Shown: piece by piece, positions 20,897 through 32,567 of the stretch
Layout of the letters: every line of letters begins with the position of its first letter
How positions within the stretch are numbered: the stretch's first letter is position 1
From: Phaeodactylum tricornutum CCAP 1055/1
Taxonomy: Eukaryota > Bacillariophyta > Bacillariophyceae > Surirellales > Neidiaceae
Assembly (NCBI RefSeq): GCF_000150955.2
Contig: NC_011691.1
Coordinates: forward strand, 124,001-188,000
DNA: 64,000 nt
Reading direction: 5' to 3'
Position numbers and translations under genes: made by a program
Notes under the pieces: model-generated
Databases searched by the model: none
The model's input: only the letters and a program-made list of their open reading frames with translations
What the model was told of the DNA's origin: nothing

Positions 20897-21771
20897 GGTA
20901 AGTCAACTGAAATGAGAAAGTTTCTTTTGCTCTTGCTTGAGGAAGAATCGGGCATGTGTTTAGTGTAATGCAAGTCGAAATGAACGAACTAGCTAGAACT
21001 GACTTGGAGGAGAATTGTTGATCTCTGATTCCTCAAGTGACCCGACATTCTCCGATTTTCTCCGGGGCTTTTTTTGTGACTTTTCACCAAATTGTCTGTA
21101 AGAAATCGAATTGAAACAATGACTACCCTTAACAAATAAATAAAGATATATCGAACGTATCAAATTGTTTCTGTCATTGAGTACTATACATCAATATTGA
21201 ACTTCTTCGATGTATCCCAATGAATCCAAAGACTCCTGAGAATTGCTTGTGTTAGTCGAGCAGTAGTTGGCGTAACAGATCATCAGTGGTTGGAAAGGGG
21301 TCGACATCTACAAATCACATGACAATTGCCTACGTTAAATCCCTATCAGAGTCATGACATTCCTTTTGCCGCAGAGCGACCAATGGCTTGGAGTTTGGGT
21401 TGTAGAGCGTCGACTTTCCTTTCCTTAGTACGAAACCATGTGAGGAGATCGCTGTCGAACGCACAGGATCCTTATGAAGCATGTTGTCATGCTATACCAG
21501 GCAAATAATCATCTGTCACGGATTAATGAAAGAAGGAAGAACTTTTTCGAGGACAAGATATTCAATTTTCCTGAAATCAAGAAACAAGCGGCAAATGGTT
21601 TTTCACTGGAGGCTTAAGACCTTCATAGGAAGAAAGACAATTCAGAAGCCATGTATCGCAACCGTTTTGACCCTCTCTTTGTTGATCATATCTCTCTGAT
21701 GTTAATGCTTCCCAATCAATTCTTGCCACACATCTCTATAGTCTTTAACGACACTTAGTACAAGATTTATT

Positions 21772-23112
21772 TCAGACACAGGCGACTGAATTCTCGTCTC
21801 TCATGAAATTACCAAAAACCTCTTCGAAATCAATATGATCCAAGTATCTAAATTTGTTTCCTTCGAAGAAAACTTCGTCACCCGTGTGAGGTTCGTCAGC
21901 AACGACCCAGCTCTCCTCTATCGAAGCAAAGTTATCATCAAAGCTCGTCAAGGTTGGGAATTCCTCACTCGTTCTCGTTGAGCGGAATGGGTGAGACAGA
22001 AAGTTAGATACCGAATCAACACTGGACATTCCGAATGAGTTTGAGCTGACGGTATTATAAGGCTTTGATGCTTGGTGCGGCGAAGAGGGAGGTGAGATCA
22101 GCTTCGGTAGCGGCTCGGGTAACCCCGTGGAGATCTCTGTGACCCAATCGGGAAAGCGAACAAAAGTTTCAGCCTTGATAGGTTCGGAAATGTCCTGCAT
22201 CCCGTATTTCACCTCAGATTCATCAACCCCTTCGGAATTCACAGTACAAACTTTCACTGTGTTTGGAACGGAGGTGGTGGTGCCATCACAGAAATCCATA
22301 ACATAGAAGTTGGGCTCCGTACTTGGCGACGAAGCGGCCTTCATACCGTTCCCTTTGATTCTTGTGCGTACAATTTGCTTTGCAAGATCAGGACGTCCCT
22401 GCAGAAACAATTCATGGTAATAACTTGGGGCGGCAAGCAAAAATGATAAACTTAGTGGGCTGGCGTCCTGGTTACACATGCAATGTGCTGACAAAGTTAA
22501 TGGTCGACTTACCCTCCTCGATCGCGACCGGCAGTCAGTCTGATAAAACCATACAAATTGAGTTGGCGCTGAAACGAAGTCAATTTAGTTTGATGGAAGA
22601 ACCTTGTGGCAAACAGGATATTGCAAATTGTGTCAGAACGAGACGCAAGAGCAAACGTCTTTTTCCCTATCAACCTACCTTGGCATAATATCCTCCACAA
22701 AATCTCGTTTCCTGTGAATCAAGAAGCAGCGCCCATGAGGTTGCCACGAAATGACATCACTGAAGTCATCCGCGTCAGTGGTTGCAAGCATTTCATGGAG
22801 CTTTTCAGGGAAGGCTACTGTAACGCCACCGCGCGGACCTCGGGGGCCTGCATTGTCCAGACCATGAATAACCGGAGAATCTGCATCCACCTGCTCAGGG
22901 TCGTTCATATGGTCATGGTAAATATGCTGAACAAAGGTTCGCTTGGAAGGTTCTTCCGCGACATTGGAACGCGAGTGTTCGCGTTGCCTAGTCAAGCGGC
23001 AACGGTCAGATTTCGACACGGATGCCTTCATTTTGTTGGTATCACAATTCGTTCTTGGCTCAGTGTTCGTCAAAAGATTTGAGTTAGTCTGCCGGGGACG
23101 GGTGTTGCACAT
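21772..23112 (-). CDS. Heat-shock-factor-type transcription factor (HSF copy 1), 3 exons
   Basis: Exons 23112-22679, 22602-22513 and 22423-21772 are joined by GT-AG introns of 76 and 89 bp. The phases agree and give about 391 residues. The start is the first ATG (23112). The winged-helix DNA-binding domain runs from about residue 104 to 205: VAFPEKLHEMLATTD, VISWQPHGRCFLIH, IMP/RFFHQTKLTSFQRQLNLYGF (recognition helix spanning intron 1), DRGG/YYHELFLQGRP. Just before it lies VQHIYHDHMND, shared with the other two HSFs here. After the domain come RTRIKGNGMK and an acidic Ser-rich tail, plausibly an activation region. No long heptad repeat typical of animal HSF trimerisation is evident. It acts in the nucleus; diatom HSFs bind inverted nGAAn units in general. 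Confidence 0.88.
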
Positions 23113-24082
23113 GGTGGAAGAAAAGCTTGGAAAATTGAAGTGGGAACAACTCGGACCTCTGTGGAAACTTTTTATGATCAAGCGAAGGTTTCGTCGAAGT
23201 CGTTCTATTACTCGTGTTTCCTCGAGATCGCGAGACCGGTGGATCGATTCGTTTCCACATCAACCTTGCGCTTGGCGAAGAATGGGGAGAGAGCAATCGA
23301 CAGTTCATGTTCCTCGGACATTAATGTTCCGTTCCATTTAACGAAACATCAATATTAACAGGTTGCAAATCTTCAATATGAAAAATCAATTGTCTTATGT
23401 TTATTATCTCTTTGCCGGCTTTTAAGGAACTCAAACGAATCGTAAGTTCCTTCGACGGAATTCCCTTGGTGTCAATGAGCACCAGGTCATATCTCATAAG
23501 AAATTCCAATAGATAGTTTCTATCTAAATATGGGTTTCAAGCAGATAGAAATACAATTATTATTGCCGCTTTTCGATGTCGGCCAATCGACTGACTGTGG
23601 ATTAACGATGCCTCCATTACGCAGATTCGGAGTTCTGTAAAGTACTTTTCTTGCACCCACAGAAACGTGTCGGAAGTCGGCGCAGGTCAATAAGATTAAC
23701 GCGAACAAACAACCTAGAACACATACGGCATACATCACGTATCATTTTGGTGCACAACAATACACCGAGGTGCAAGCAATTATGCACTTGGTTTTCCTTG
23801 CAGCGAACACAAGGCAATTGTCGGAGTCTTTCTATGGAACAAGGCCGTGTCACTGCATTCAATAAAGTGAGGCCTTTTGCTTGCATTGCTCCGAAAGTCG
23901 CCTTGGACTTTGAAATCCAATGAGACAAGCTTTGCTCCCTATTAGGAGATAGTGAGGTTGGCTGTAGACAATATAGCATTGATGCAAAATTATAATAAAG
24001 GCTTAGCCTCCCGTTGTCAACAATTGGCTAGAAGACTTGAGCAGCACGGGTAGAATGACTACACCAAAGCACTGTTCCTCTT
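23113..24082. other. Intergenic region with a doubtful small frame
   Basis: 970 bp between two minus-strand genes. An ATG-started frame at 23979-23617 (-) codes for 120 residues with several Cys (CVRCKENQVHNC, DVCRMC, CGCKK), but shows no family match and lacks regular spacing. It could be a small gene; I do not annotate it as one. Confidence 0.3.
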
Positions 24083-26014
24083 TCAGAAACCATGGAGCGA
24101 TTTGCGAGAGTTGCCTCCTAGCTTTTTGCGGACGTGCCACGAGAGCCGTTTCATCATGTTGGGCCGTCGCGTCGGTAGTTGGGCGGCTGCCATGCCATTT
24201 GTTTGTTCTTCCTTGGGAGCATTGCTTGCTGAGATTTCAGCAATGGCATTTTTCGGCGAAAACGTCTCGGCTGGTGTTGTTGTAATGGTACTTGTTGATG
24301 CGTTGACAGCGTCCTTCACCACTAGAGCATCCATTTTTCCATCACCGAGAGTCGCTTTTGGCAGAGGCGGGTCAACCACATTTGCGCTTTCCGAAAGTAG
24401 AGTCAAATTTTCCACGGGCAATGCAGCCATTTCGCTACATATGAAGGTGAGAGTTTTGTCTTCCGTGACTGTCGCCATTTTTGTATCGTCTTCTCCCATT
24501 GTAGCGTAGTGAATCGGCGATGACCTTCCCTGTAGGGCGTTACGCGCTCGTTGGAGACTGCGTTTCCGTCGCTCTTCTTGGGCTTTGTATAGCGTAGTGC
24601 CCACCATCATTTCGGTTTCGAAAGTTGTTCGTTCTTCTCCTATACACCACATGTGATTCGGTCCGCAGGCCACATTTCGCACGAACAAGTTCCGTGCGGC
24701 ATCCACCCTTTGTGGTAACAGGACGTCGTGTCGGGAATCAAACGTGGCCACATTCAAATCGCGAATTGTCGACGTTTTTGCGGTAGCCACGTGAATGGGA
24801 TTCTCCTTCATGGGAACGTGCAGCGGTGTTGCTAGACCGGCTTGTCCCACATCGTTCGATCCCCACGTGTAGACGTGTCCCGACGTACTCACAGCGGCCG
24901 AGTAAGACGCCCCAGCGTATACGGAGGCAATCCGTGGCACGCTGGAAAGCGCGCTCGCCGACACCTCCGCAAACTTGTTGGCCTTCCATTCTTTCCCTGC
25001 TTCAATGGCCACAAAATCAACGTCACCAACGTGGCGGGGTTTGGGTTGCGCCGCACACGCCGGGCCCGTTCCCAGCTGTCCTTCCGCGTTGGACCCCCAC
25101 GCAAAGACGCGCCCTCCGTTCGTCAGCGCCAAGGTATGATTGCCGTTGGCAGCAACGTGTTCTACCGTCAGATTGGCGAGTCCTTCAACGAGACGTGGAG
25201 CGGTGACTCCACCGCGGCGGGCGGAGTTGCCACACTGACCGTGCGCGGTACTTCCCCAGCAGTAGACTTGATCTCGGGCAATGGCCACGGAATGCGACCG
25301 ACCCGCGGCGATTTGTGTCGCCATGACTTCGAGTGGTACCGGTAGTGGCACCAGAACGGTGGGTGCGTGATTGGATCCGGCAGTGAGCGTTGGTTTGCGC
25401 CCGCATTGCTGGGTTCGGTTGGAACCCCACGCCCAGACGCGACCCGAGGCGGAGAGGGCTAGACCGTGCCAACTCCCGCAGGCAACTTGGAGGACGGGGC
25501 TACCGATTACCCGCGGGAGTAAGCGTTGCATGACAATCGGGTACGGAGTAAAGGTAATCTGGCTGTTGCCTTCCGCGTGACCGAGTCCGAGCTGTCCAAA
25601 ATGGCCAGCGCCCCAACTGACCACCGCGAGTCCGCCTTCCATACGACCCAAACAAAAGTGTCGCCCCGCCGCAATTTCTACGCATTTGCGGGGAATCGGA
25701 ATCGTCACTGGGACGGGAGTTTTGTACACGACTCCGTGCAGTGTCCCGGTTTGGTAGACCTTGCCAGTGGCCGTTAAGAAGAGTGTAGATTGCGAAGAGC
25801 AGGCTACTTGTGTTATTCGTTGATCATCTATATTTTCGCCATTCCAGGGAGGTTGTTCCCACTGATAGAGCTCAACGGCACTGCCTTCCTCGTCGATATC
25901 GACTTCTTTTTGGGTTCCACCGACGGCATGAAAGTAGTTCCTTCCGAACGCCACGGCGCGGGTTCGGCGCACGGCGTCGGTGGAGGTTCCGGATGCCGAA
26001 GACGCGCTCGTCAT
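24083..26014 (-). CDS. RCC1-repeat protein
   Basis: 643 residues from the first ATG (26014); the frame is open slightly further upstream with only a GTG. A seven-bladed RCC1 propeller spans about residues 20-465, with blade signatures VVSWGAGHFGQLGLGH, RVWAWGSNRTQQCG, VYCWGSTAHGQCGN, RVFAWGSNAEGQLG and VYTWGSNDVGQAG. Each is followed by the typical V-x-A-G-x-x-H/Y-S-x-A-V segment. RCC1 folds act as guanine-exchange factors or as scaffolds; without a recognisable Ran contact set, a scaffold role is equally likely. A charged helix follows (AQEERRKRSLQRARNALQG). After a disordered linker the C-terminus is basic (RRPNMMKRLSWHVRKKLGG), perhaps a membrane- or nucleus-binding tail. Confidence 0.88.
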   Translation of the reverse strand: MTSASSASGTSTDAVRRTRAVAFGRNYFHAVGGTQKEVDIDEEGSAVELYQWEQPPWNGENIDDQRITQVACSSQSTLFLTATGKVYQTGTLHGVVYKTPVPVTIPIPRKCVEIAAGRHFCLGRMEGGLAVVSWGAGHFGQLGLGHAEGNSQITFTPYPIVMQRLLPRVIGSPVLQVACGSWHGLALSASGRVWAWGSNRTQQCGRKPTLTAGSNHAPTVLVPLPVPLEVMATQIAAGRSHSVAIARDQVYCWGSTAHGQCGNSARRGGVTAPRLVEGLANLTVEHVAANGNHTLALTNGGRVFAWGSNAEGQLGTGPACAAQPKPRHVGDVDFVAIEAGKEWKANKFAEVSASALSSVPRIASVYAGASYSAAVSTSGHVYTWGSNDVGQAGLATPLHVPMKENPIHVATAKTSTIRDLNVATFDSRHDVLLPQRVDAARNLFVRNVACGPNHMWCIGEERTTFETEMMVGTTLYKAQEERRKRSLQRARNALQGRSSPIHYATMGEDDTKMATVTEDKTLTFICSEMAALPVENLTLLSESANVVDPPLPKATLGDGKMDALVVKDAVNASTSTITTTPAETFSPKNAIAEISASNAPKEEQTNGMAAAQLPTRRPNMMKRLSWHVRKKLGGNSRKSLHGF

Positions 26015-26863
26015 CTCCAACCCGCGCACCGCCGAATGGAAATCTCCAAAGAACTGGCACACGAACAGAGAACGCGACGTTTATTACGGCAATGCCAATG
26101 TACGTTACGTTCGGTCGCAACACTACTGCACATCCGACAATTGTCGTTTTGGACGGAACGAGCGACGACGCCGGCGATTCCGTAAAAATGCCGAGTTCGC
26201 AACGAGGTGTTTCTACTGTGGCAAGAGCGCGGGCACAAGTATTCCGGGTTGAGGGACGTCCCACAGCCGTCCGGTGCACCAACCCTACAGAGGACTATGG
26301 AAGGCCTACCCGACGGAAACCACGACTCGACAATGAGTAAGACTCAACTAGGTATAGTTACGTTACGTTGATTTCCATTAGTTGTTGCTATCCATTGCCA
26401 TAGTCTACACCGTGGTGGCAAATGCTACCCTGCGTTTCACAAATTTATCTCGACGTACTTTGGTTGGGGAATTACCATGAGCCTTGAAAATTAGGATTAT
26501 TTGGATGAAATCGCTACTAGCTTTTAACGAGATCCCATGATTAGTTGAAACGCGAATCAGTCCCAAACTTAGAACAACCCCCGGACAACATTGTTTCTCT
26601 CGATTCCAAACCATTGTACACTGCCTTCTTCCCTTGCTGTTTGACAGTCATCCGACATATTGGAAAAAAAATTCTTGTCTTCGTTCACAAAGTGTCACAA
26701 TTGCTTGACTGTGAATATACAGAGCTGAAATACGTCTCCCTTGGTTTTTCCCATGCGACCAAAAAATTCTCAATGTATTTCCGCGTTCTCACCCATGGGT
26801 GCTATTGCGGAGACTGATGCAGGCGTCTGGCGGTCTCATATCGCTTCCGTTCGCTCCCGTACG

Positions 26864-27520
26864 TCAATCCGAGTCCTCGTCGCTGGACGACATATCCGTA
26901 CGCAACGACGAACAGCTGCTACCGTGGAGACTCAAAGTCTCGAGTGTTACGCCCGAATGCACACAGGCGGGAGCAGCGCGGTCACACTCTCTCTTGTCAC
27001 AACCGTACCGAGACGCGTCAATCAACGGGTACTCGCTGAGCTTCGACTGCAATTCACGAATTTCCCGCTCAATCAGAAATATTCGATTCAAGTAGCGAAT
27101 CTCAATCTCTGTGCACTCCTCTCGAAGAATTCGGACAGTCTTTTCCAACGAATGGGCCAAGTCGAGACAGTCTCGTTTCAGATACGTTAACTGGTTGTCT
27201 TCTGCCGTCATCCAATGGATGTGTCGACACAAGTGTGCCTGTTGATTCTGCGCAAATGCGGGTACAAATATACCTGCTTCGACGAAGACAGTCTTGCATA
27301 TTTCTCTGTACACCGCAAGAGATGGTGCCTGGCTCGACTGAAATCCCAATCGTTTCGTTCGCCACTCCGATTGACGACCCCCCAGGACTTTCAACAGCTG
27401 GCTGCGTTCATTCGTACGGCGAGCGCGGTCTTTTGCCTCCACGTTTTTCGCCTTCTGGAGCTCATCGGTGACGTACAACGCTCGCTTTTCCCAACGCTGC
27501 CATATCAATTGCGACGCCAT
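26864..27520 (-). CDS. Coiled-coil protein of unknown function
   Basis: 218 residues, ATG at 27520. Long amphipathic helices occupy residues 1-60 (IWQRWEKRALYVTDELQKAKNVEAKDRARR) and about 105-165 (NQLTYLKRDCLDLAHSLEKTVRILREECTEIEIRYLNRIFLIEREIRELQ is one continuous heptad-like region). The C-terminus is Ser/Asp-rich (SSSDEDSD). No signal peptide, membrane helix or named domain. It may be a structural, cytoskeletal or vesicle-tethering protein (inference only). Confidence 0.62.
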   Translation of the reverse strand: MASQLIWQRWEKRALYVTDELQKAKNVEAKDRARRTNERSQLLKVLGGRQSEWRTKRLGFQSSQAPSLAVYREICKTVFVEAGIFVPAFAQNQQAHLCRHIHWMTAEDNQLTYLKRDCLDLAHSLEKTVRILREECTEIEIRYLNRIFLIEREIRELQSKLSEYPLIDASRYGCDKRECDRAAPACVHSGVTLETLSLHGSSCSSLRTDMSSSDEDSD

Positions 27521-29458
27521 TGTGGCTGATGCGACTTTTTGGGAAGGAGCCTTTTTTGCGTTCCTTGTGCTACAATGGACTGTCGACCATTTCGTATTTT
27601 ATCTCGTTTTGTCGGGAAGTGACCTACACTTACAGTTTACTGTTACCAAACCAATTTCACCGAAAATAATTGTGTACTATAAGAACGTATTGGGCCTACT
27701 TTCACTGCGTTCGGGAAAAAAGTAAAATAAATAAAATACCTTTGTTTGATTTACTTACGGACCCATACTTGAAAAGCTTTCTATATCTCAGTAATGACCA
27801 AAGCATCTATCGATCTAGACATATTGAAATACCCGGGATTTTGAATTATCCCTTTCCACCAGTCAATTGCAGTCAACAAGAGAACTGCCTTACTGTTATA
27901 CACTTTCGTTGGAACCAAGAGAAGTACCTACCTTTAACTGGCTTGGGTGTTCTGGACTGGAAAACGATGAGTTGTAGTTGCAATGCGCTGCCCCCGACAT
28001 TTAACTGTAAGCAATGGAATGGTAGACATTAAAGTAGCTCAAAGATAAATGTCAACTTTTTGAAAACCTTCCCCCCCTCACGTCGTAACTAGGTATGGAC
28101 AGATCACTAGCCTTTCCAAAGAGATTAAGCTCCGGAAGTGGTCATTTACAGTCAAGAAGGCTTGAACAAATTGTACATTTTTGGAGCGGAGCGGGAAAAA
28201 GAACCACATGGGTTTTTTCATGTGGGCTGCGCTAGCGAAATATTAGACAATGCCCTTTGTGGGCAATCCCAATCCTTTGAGATTCACACCTCTACACTTC
28301 TTGTTGTCAATCTGGATCCAGTATCCTGTCCTCTTCCATCCCGTATGAGGCGTTAGTACCTGTCTTTCAAGAGTGGAGAGTTTGATTTTTCAGTTAACTC
28401 TAGAGCGAAAAGCAGATTCTATCTACGAGAGATAACGTCGCACGAGAGGTTTGGCATCGTCGCTTGGAGTGATGAGAGTTTTGGTAATTTGAAGTTATCC
28501 CCAGATGTCAAAAGCCAGCGAGTCAAAGCACGCACGGCAGAAATTCCCACGTACAGGGGGGATGTTGGGAACTTGACGCTTTTTTGGATGAAATCCGCTC
28601 ATCAAAATTTCTGCAGTGTTTCGGAATACTATATTTGTGATGCTCCTCAGCATATCGCCACGAACACGACGTTTTTTGACAGCCGTGTCCTCGTGTTGGA
28701 ACACAGACCAAGAGGACTCCCAGTGCTTTCGAAGATAAGCGGAGTACTCTTACTAGAATTACAATCGAATCTACAACACTGGTGAATCAGAAATTCCCCA
28801 ACATAAAACGGAAGCACGACACCTTGCGAGGCAACGTAGTGATGCAGCTGCTCAGAAATCTCTGTTCCTTCTTCCTCGTATCCATCTGGTCTTTTTGATC
28901 GCAGGTATAGTCTTTCATTAAACACGACCCATGTTCTGTTCTCGGCCACGTGGTAACAAATTAAGAATACTATAGAGATAAAGGTTGACAATCTGTCACT
29001 GCAACTTCAATAACGTGACTTTATTCGTGGAACCACGAATGCAACAGTTTTCTTTTTAACGGACGAAACAGCGAGGGAGCACCTACTAGCTAGAGGGTAA
29101 CCCAATGAAGCTAGCCTCAAGCAAGGAAACGTTTTTCATGCGAATTCGGAAATAGCGTCTTTCAGTAGAGACCTTGTCTCGACAAATGCTGTTTGTCGTT
29201 TTATTCATATTTATAGTATCCAAACTAGCTCCGTCAAATGTCTGCTTGGTCTGACCTGTTTCTCCGCTTCTTTGAAGGCTGCCGGCTGGCGCGAGGAAGT
29301 GAAAGGCCTGGATATCTGTTCGCATCTTCGGCTGCATCGTCAGCAACACATTGATTCCATAAAATCAGGAAACATCACAAATACAACACTCCAGTGTAAA
29401 GGGTCACCCAAAATAAACGGTAGCAAAGACTCAAGTCCACGAATCTATCAACACCAGC
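27521..29458. other. 1.9-kb intergenic region, no recognised gene
   Basis: This lies between the divergent coiled-coil and HSF copy 2 genes. Several 70-120-codon frames on both strands (27670-28032 +, 28489-28785 +, 28647-28991 -) lack homology that I can see and overlap one another. No HSF remnant, tRNA or terminal repeat was found by eye. Confidence 0.4.
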
Positions 29459-30460
29459 ATGTGTATCTCCACACTCCGCAAGAATAGAGCTGCGGAGATC
29501 TCTTTAGGATCTTCGCTTGTAACCGACGATGTCAAGAATGCCCCGCATTCGGCGTCATCGACGACAGTGCCACGCAACGCTTCGAAACGTACCAAACATC
29601 CGCACATCATCGTGCAGCACAACTACCATGATCACGCTCACGACGCCGCTCCACTGATCCAGGAAGTCCCTGCCGAGGACTGTGCGGCTCGAGGTGGTGT
29701 GGGAACTCCTTTTCCACTCAAGCTGCACGAAATGCTTCAAAATGTCGTACAAGACGGCTACGCTCACATTGTATCGTGGCAGCCTCACGGACGCTGCTTT
29801 GTCGTTCACAAACCGGAACTCTTCAAGCAGCTTCTGCCCAAATACTTTAAACTGTCCAAGATCGCTTCGTTTCAACGACAGCTCAACCTGTACGGCTTTC
29901 AACGTCTCACTCGTGGCCTGGACAAGGGCGGCTACTACCACGAACTATTCCTACGGCACCGGGTCTTTTTGGCTCCCCGTATCCAACGCGTCAAAGTCAA
30001 GGGCACCGGTGTGCGGGCACGCTCCAACCCCAACCAAGAACCAGAATTCTGGGATATGCCATGGGTTGCGGAAGAGTCCACAACGGAAGCTCCGGCAGCC
30101 GTTTCGAGCGAATCCTCGGTCGTGAGCCAAGAAAGCGGCCATGAACGGTCACACGCTGAATACAACTACCCTAAGATGGAGATGATTCAGTCATCTATCT
30201 ACGCTCCATCAGCGCCTTCGCCTGTATCGAGCTATGAAGAGACCGTGTCTAGTATGGAGGCTGACTTGATACTATCGGGCTGGGGAAAGCCCTTTCATTA
30301 TCTGGTTCACCCAATGGACGCAGCCACTTCCAACACAATGACTATTTCCGACCTACCAATGCCGGAAACAGACTTTGAGTTTGACGAACTCCTCACCGAA
30401 ATCTTCGAAGAGGATGATGACTGCGCCTTTGCGGATCTGCTGGAACGAATCATTGCGTAA
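29459..30460 (+). CDS. Heat-shock-factor-type transcription factor (HSF copy 2), intronless
   Basis: 333 residues in one exon, ATG at 29459. The HSF DNA-binding domain spans about residues 78-180: GTPFPLKLHEML, IVSWQPHGRCFVVHKPELF, LSKIASFQRQLNLYGFQRLT (recognition helix), KGGYYHELFLRHR. It is preceded by IVQHNYHDHAHD and followed by RVKVKGTGVRARSNPNQEPEFWDMP, both shared with the neighbouring HSFs. The tail is acidic and Ser-rich, ending FDELLTEIFEEDDDCAFADLL, which resembles an acidic/hydrophobic activation motif. Unlike copy 1, there is no intron at either DNA-binding-domain site. Convergent with HSF copy 3. Confidence 0.92.
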   Translation: MCISTLRKNRAAEISLGSSLVTDDVKNAPHSASSTTVPRNASKRTKHPHIIVQHNYHDHAHDAAPLIQEVPAEDCAARGGVGTPFPLKLHEMLQNVVQDGYAHIVSWQPHGRCFVVHKPELFKQLLPKYFKLSKIASFQRQLNLYGFQRLTRGLDKGGYYHELFLRHRVFLAPRIQRVKVKGTGVRARSNPNQEPEFWDMPWVAEESTTEAPAAVSSESSVVSQESGHERSHAEYNYPKMEMIQSSIYAPSAPSPVSSYEETVSSMEADLILSGWGKPFHYLVHPMDAATSNTMTISDLPMPETDFEFDELLTEIFEEDDDCAFADLLERIIA

Positions 30461-31403
30461 AACATCATGTTCGCATGTTCGTCCTGTACAGTATTTGCAT
30501 TCTAACCGGTTGCCCTAAAAAGTCACTCTTGTACATTTGGAGAACCGAAACCACCATACTAGCTGACGAGTCAGCGATGTCTCCTCGTGTCGAACTCTAT
30601 CACTTAGCACCTCGTCCAGGATACTAAGTTACAGGTAACTCTATCATCTCTATAATTTCATTATTCTACACATTTGGCGAATCTTTTTACCATACATTCT
30701 CCATTTGATGGTTTCTTCCTGTGATGACGGTCTGGTCCAATCTACGAAGCTGTCACTCGTATTCAAGTCGTGATGGTCACTGTCCGCCACACCGTGAGAG
30801 AAATATCCAACCAGCCAAACTGGGAGAGCACATTCGAATTCGACGCCAAAGTATACTATGAAGCATTGCATCGTAAGCACTCGACCACGTACCTCGCTAT
30901 TCTTCTCGGTTCGACCGAGGTCGACGTCAGCCTCCCCGCCATCTGCCCAATCCGAAATTGGAACCTCGCGAAACAATGCGAGCCGTTTTCCCTATATATC
31001 CGGGTATTTTAAGGAGGACTAAAATCGACCAATAGTTTAACGAAGCAAAAAGAGCCTTGTTCGGCAGACATCTTACTCTTTCATGGTTGGACTCTTGTTC
31101 ACTGGTGTTGAAGAATGTCGCAAAAGCGGAGAAAAGTCAAAGTGAAGTTTCAATACAGAGGACGATCAATGATTCACGCGAAATTTTATTCCGAAAAAAA
31201 AAAAAGCTGAAAAGATCTGCGTTGTAGCACTACCGTCGTTCTCAGAGCTACGAATAAAGAAAGTAGGAAGAACTAGGTTAGTATCGATTTTGTACGTAGT
31301 TGTATCATGAACTTTTCACTAAGCTTTTAACCAACAGTAAATATTGTCTGCAGATGCATGCCTTGCCCTCGATGGAAAGTCCGCCGAAGAAACGGAACTT
31401 TGA

Positions 31404-32567
31404 TCACATTTCCATCCCATTTTGTGCTTGCTTGCTGCTGTGCAACCTCTCCAAATGTTCTTCATTCCGGTAAAATTCGCTGTTGTCTCCGTCTTCTGAG
31501 CTAAGGTCGACATTCGACAAAAAGTTGACTAGATCTTCTCTCATGTCACTGGTAGAAGAGTAGGCTGGTAGCGGTTCTAGAACAGCAGTGTCGGACGGAT
31601 TCGACGCATGTGGAGCAATGGAGTCAATAAATGCATCGATACTGATTGACATATCTTCGTCCACAGGGAATTCTTTCAAGTATGCAGCTGATGACCAGAG
31701 AGGACCATCCCGAAGGGGCGGCATTGGAGGTAGTTTCATACAACCGCCATAAGCAGCGAATTGGCCTGGTTCGAGCTTACCAAAACTAGGCGCTCTGGAT
31801 ACGCCCAAGTTGGAAACCGGGTTTACCGGAATGGGCTCAAGGGAATCATTACCATCAATAATAATATTGCCACTTGAAAGTGCTTGAGTACTGTCGGATT
31901 GAAGAGGTCGGTTTTCAATAGATTCTTCGACGGTCGGCATGCTGTAAAAGTCTGGCTCACTTTCCGGAGAGGAGGACTGCCGCACCCAGTATCCCTTGAT
32001 ACGGGTGCGCTGCATCTGGGCGAGCAACTCAGGCATACCTCGTAGACAGAGCTCATGGTAGTATGCGTTGTGGTCGGCTCCTTTACGGGTCAAACGCAAA
32101 AAGCCGTAGAGACTCAATTGGCGCTGGAAGGATGAGAACCGCGTCTGGCGAAAGAAACGTGGCATGACTTCCGCAACGAACCGAGCCTGGTCGTGCACTA
32201 AAAATGCACGTCCGTGAGGTTGCCACGACACAATTTCACTAAAACCATCCACCTCAGCTTGATCCAGCATCCGATGCAATACTTTCGGGAAAGGAGTGCT
32301 GGTGCCGCCCCTGCTTTTTCTAGCCTCGATAGATTCAAGTGTATAAACTTCGTTGAGGACTCGATTGGGGCAACCGGCGTAATCATGATAGTTATGGTTG
32401 ACGTAAACCCTCCTGTGTCCAGTATCTGTAGATTCACATTCTCCATAATGATTTCGAGCTTTCCGTTTGCGTCTTCTGGGTCGGTCAGTAGTTTTCGAGC
32501 ATTCATCATTGCTACTGTCTCGATCACTCGAAGCAGAGACAACATTATTGGGAGATGCGTAAGTCAT
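31404..32567 (-). CDS. Heat-shock-factor-type transcription factor (HSF copy 3)
   Basis: 387 residues from the first ATG (32567). The same frame is open to 32690 but starts only with GTG, so an upstream exon cannot be excluded. The DNA-binding domain lies at about residues 88-190: STPFPKVLHRMLDQAE, IVSWQPHGRAFLVHDQ, VMPRFFRQTRFSSFQRQLSLYGFLRLT, AYYHELCLRGMPELL. The pre-domain motif VNHNYHDYAG and post-domain RTRIKGYWVRQSSSPESEPDF mark it as the same subfamily as the two HSFs to the left. A basic stretch RPRRRKRKARN upstream is a likely nuclear signal. The C-terminus is acidic and Ser-rich. No intron interrupts the domain. Confidence 0.9.
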   Translation of the reverse strand: MTYASPNNVVSASSDRDSSNDECSKTTDRPRRRKRKARNHYGECESTDTGHRRVYVNHNYHDYAGCPNRVLNEVYTLESIEARKSRGGTSTPFPKVLHRMLDQAEVDGFSEIVSWQPHGRAFLVHDQARFVAEVMPRFFRQTRFSSFQRQLSLYGFLRLTRKGADHNAYYHELCLRGMPELLAQMQRTRIKGYWVRQSSSPESEPDFYSMPTVEESIENRPLQSDSTQALSSGNIIIDGNDSLEPIPVNPVSNLGVSRAPSFGKLEPGQFAAYGGCMKLPPMPPLRDGPLWSSAAYLKEFPVDEDMSISIDAFIDSIAPHASNPSDTAVLEPLPAYSSTSDMREDLVNFLSNVDLSSEDGDNSEFYRNEEHLERLHSSKQAQNGMEM

